DNA from: Acidimicrobiia bacterium
GTDB taxonomy: Bacteria > Actinomycetota > Acidimicrobiia > Spongiisociales > ZC4RG35
Direction: 5' to 3'
Length of the DNA stretch: 34,685 nt
NCBI GenBank assembly: GCA_025937235.1
Contig: JAICRU010000027.1
Coordinates: forward strand, 1-34,685
Shown here: piece by piece, positions 34,049 to 34,685 of the stretch
Layout of the letters: every line of letters begins with the position of its first letter
Numbering within the stretch: the stretch's first letter is position 1
Program-made: the position numbers and the translations under genes
The notes under the pieces: generated by a model
What the model was told of the DNA's origin: nothing
Database searches by the model: none
The model's input: the letters and a program-made list of their open reading frames with translations, nothing else

Positions 34049-34685
34049 TAAGTCCCACCTTCCTCTCATCGGGCATGCCGGCAAGGGAAGAGAGCACTTG
34101 CATGACGACAGCCGGGTCCTGGTCCTGCCACCCATTCGCGGCTGCCGAGAGCAGGAATGACCCCGCCATGGACAGCAGCGGCACCGGGCAGTTTTGGTCC
34201 GCGGCGAATCCGAGGATGATCTCGGTGTCCTTGGTCAAGGTGTCGACCGTTGCTGATCCTATGTCGTAGTCGCCAGCCACCATGAGCGGCCCCCGGACCT
34301 CCAACATGCGAGAGTTGCCAGCCCCCGAAGTGAGCAGCTCGAGCGCGGCCCCGAGGTCGAGCCCGCACTTTTCTGCCAGGGTGAGGGCCTCGGCAGCAGC
34401 GACGGTGTGCACCGCAACCAGGAGGTTCGACACGAACTTCATGACCGATCCCGCTCCGAAGTCGCCGACCCAGGGAGCGTCCCTGGATATCGCTTCGAAA
34501 ACCGGCCGACACTTCGCCACTAGCTCGGCAGGACCGCTGGCATACAGGACGATGTCGCGGCTCCGCGCTTGACTGCCGGTCCCGCTGACCGTGCAGTCGA
34601 GCAGGGCGATGTTCTTGGCCTCCAGGGCCCCAGCGGCGGCGGTCTTCGCGGCGAGCGGGAAGGTTCCGCTCTCGATGCAGATGAT
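34041..34685 (-). CDS. 3-hydroxyisobutyrate dehydrogenase-like protein, C-terminal part (runs off right edge)
   Basis: 214 residues are visible; the N-terminal Rossmann motif is outside the window. The sequence IIXIESGTF-type strand, LLDCTVSGTG (substrate loop), VGDFGAGSVMKFVSNLL with the catalytic Lys, and the helical dimerisation region ALTLAEKCGLDLGAALELL identify a beta-hydroxyacid dehydrogenase. It oxidises 3-hydroxy acids with NAD(P). Followed by the SDR and cupin genes in overlapping order. Confidence 0.85.
   Translation of the reverse strand: MICIESGTFPLAAKTAAAGALEAKNIALLDCTVSGTGSQARSRDIVLYASGPAELVAKCRPVFEAISRDAPWVGDFGAGSVMKFVSNLLVAVHTVAAAEALTLAEKCGLDLGAALELLTSGAGNSRMLEVRGPLMVAGDYDIGSATVDTLTKDTEIILGFAADQNCPVPLLSMAGSFLLSAAANGWQDQDPAVVMQVLSSLAGMPDERKVGLND

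Overview
High-GC DNA with dense genes, frequent GTG and TTG starts, stop/start overlaps (ATGA, GTGA) and several apparently leaderless genes whose -10 hexamer (TAGGCT) sits six bases before the start codon. This points to Actinomycetota. The mixture of a BTAD regulator, SpoIIE/STAS partner switching, ROK-controlled sugar operons and FAD oxidoreductases would fit an Acidimicrobiia-like lineage, but that placement is an inference from style, not a marker gene. No rRNA, tRNA, CRISPR array, insertion sequence or phage gene was seen.

Layout. 1-62: the first codons of a class III adenylate cyclase-like gene leaving the left edge, with a clear promoter. 264-749: the 3' part of a dGTPase gene without its N-terminal half. 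1138-3233: an ABC-2 exporter pair (NatA/NatB-like). 3311-5302: TfoX-N protein, enoyl-CoA hydratase/isomerase and a Thr-rich SH3 lipoprotein. 5361-20038: the main theme, a carbohydrate locus. On the plus strand lie a Gfo/Idh/MocA dehydrogenase coupled to a GlcN6P-deaminase-like protein. On the minus strand a long operon runs from a ROK repressor through a lipoprotein sugar-binding protein, a two-domain ABC ATPase and two permeases to a second dehydrogenase, a TIM-barrel isomerase, a FAD oxidoreductase and a phosphotriesterase-family hydrolase. A SIS protein, a divergent ROK kinase and deoC close the block. The genes together suggest import of a (possibly amino-) sugar or cyclitol, then redox and isomerisation steps, phosphorylation, deamination and aldol cleavage; the substrate cannot be read from sequence.

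20214-24469 holds small membrane proteins, an SDR, an unrecognised protein and a phytoene-desaturase-type FAD protein. 24589-29928 is a signalling block: two tandem STAS antagonists, a GAF-SpoIIE phosphatase fused to an RsbW-like kinase domain, and upstream of it a tandem family of polytopic membrane proteins with two intact copies and two decayed ones. A large BTAD/AAA/TPR regulator (30068-32803) is divergent from it. The right end (32943-34685) is a three-gene catabolic operon: 3-hydroxyisobutyrate-dehydrogenase-like, SDR and cupin.

The most unexpected observation is a 47-nt two-arm element present three times (3245-3291, 9421-9467, 24531-24577), always with arms like AAATTGGGA and TCCCAATTT exactly 29 nt apart. 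Other points of interest are the decaying tandem sensor family beside the partner-switch module, a palindromic TGTATATACA that may drive divergent transcription, a ROK operator candidate, and a DosR-like box.
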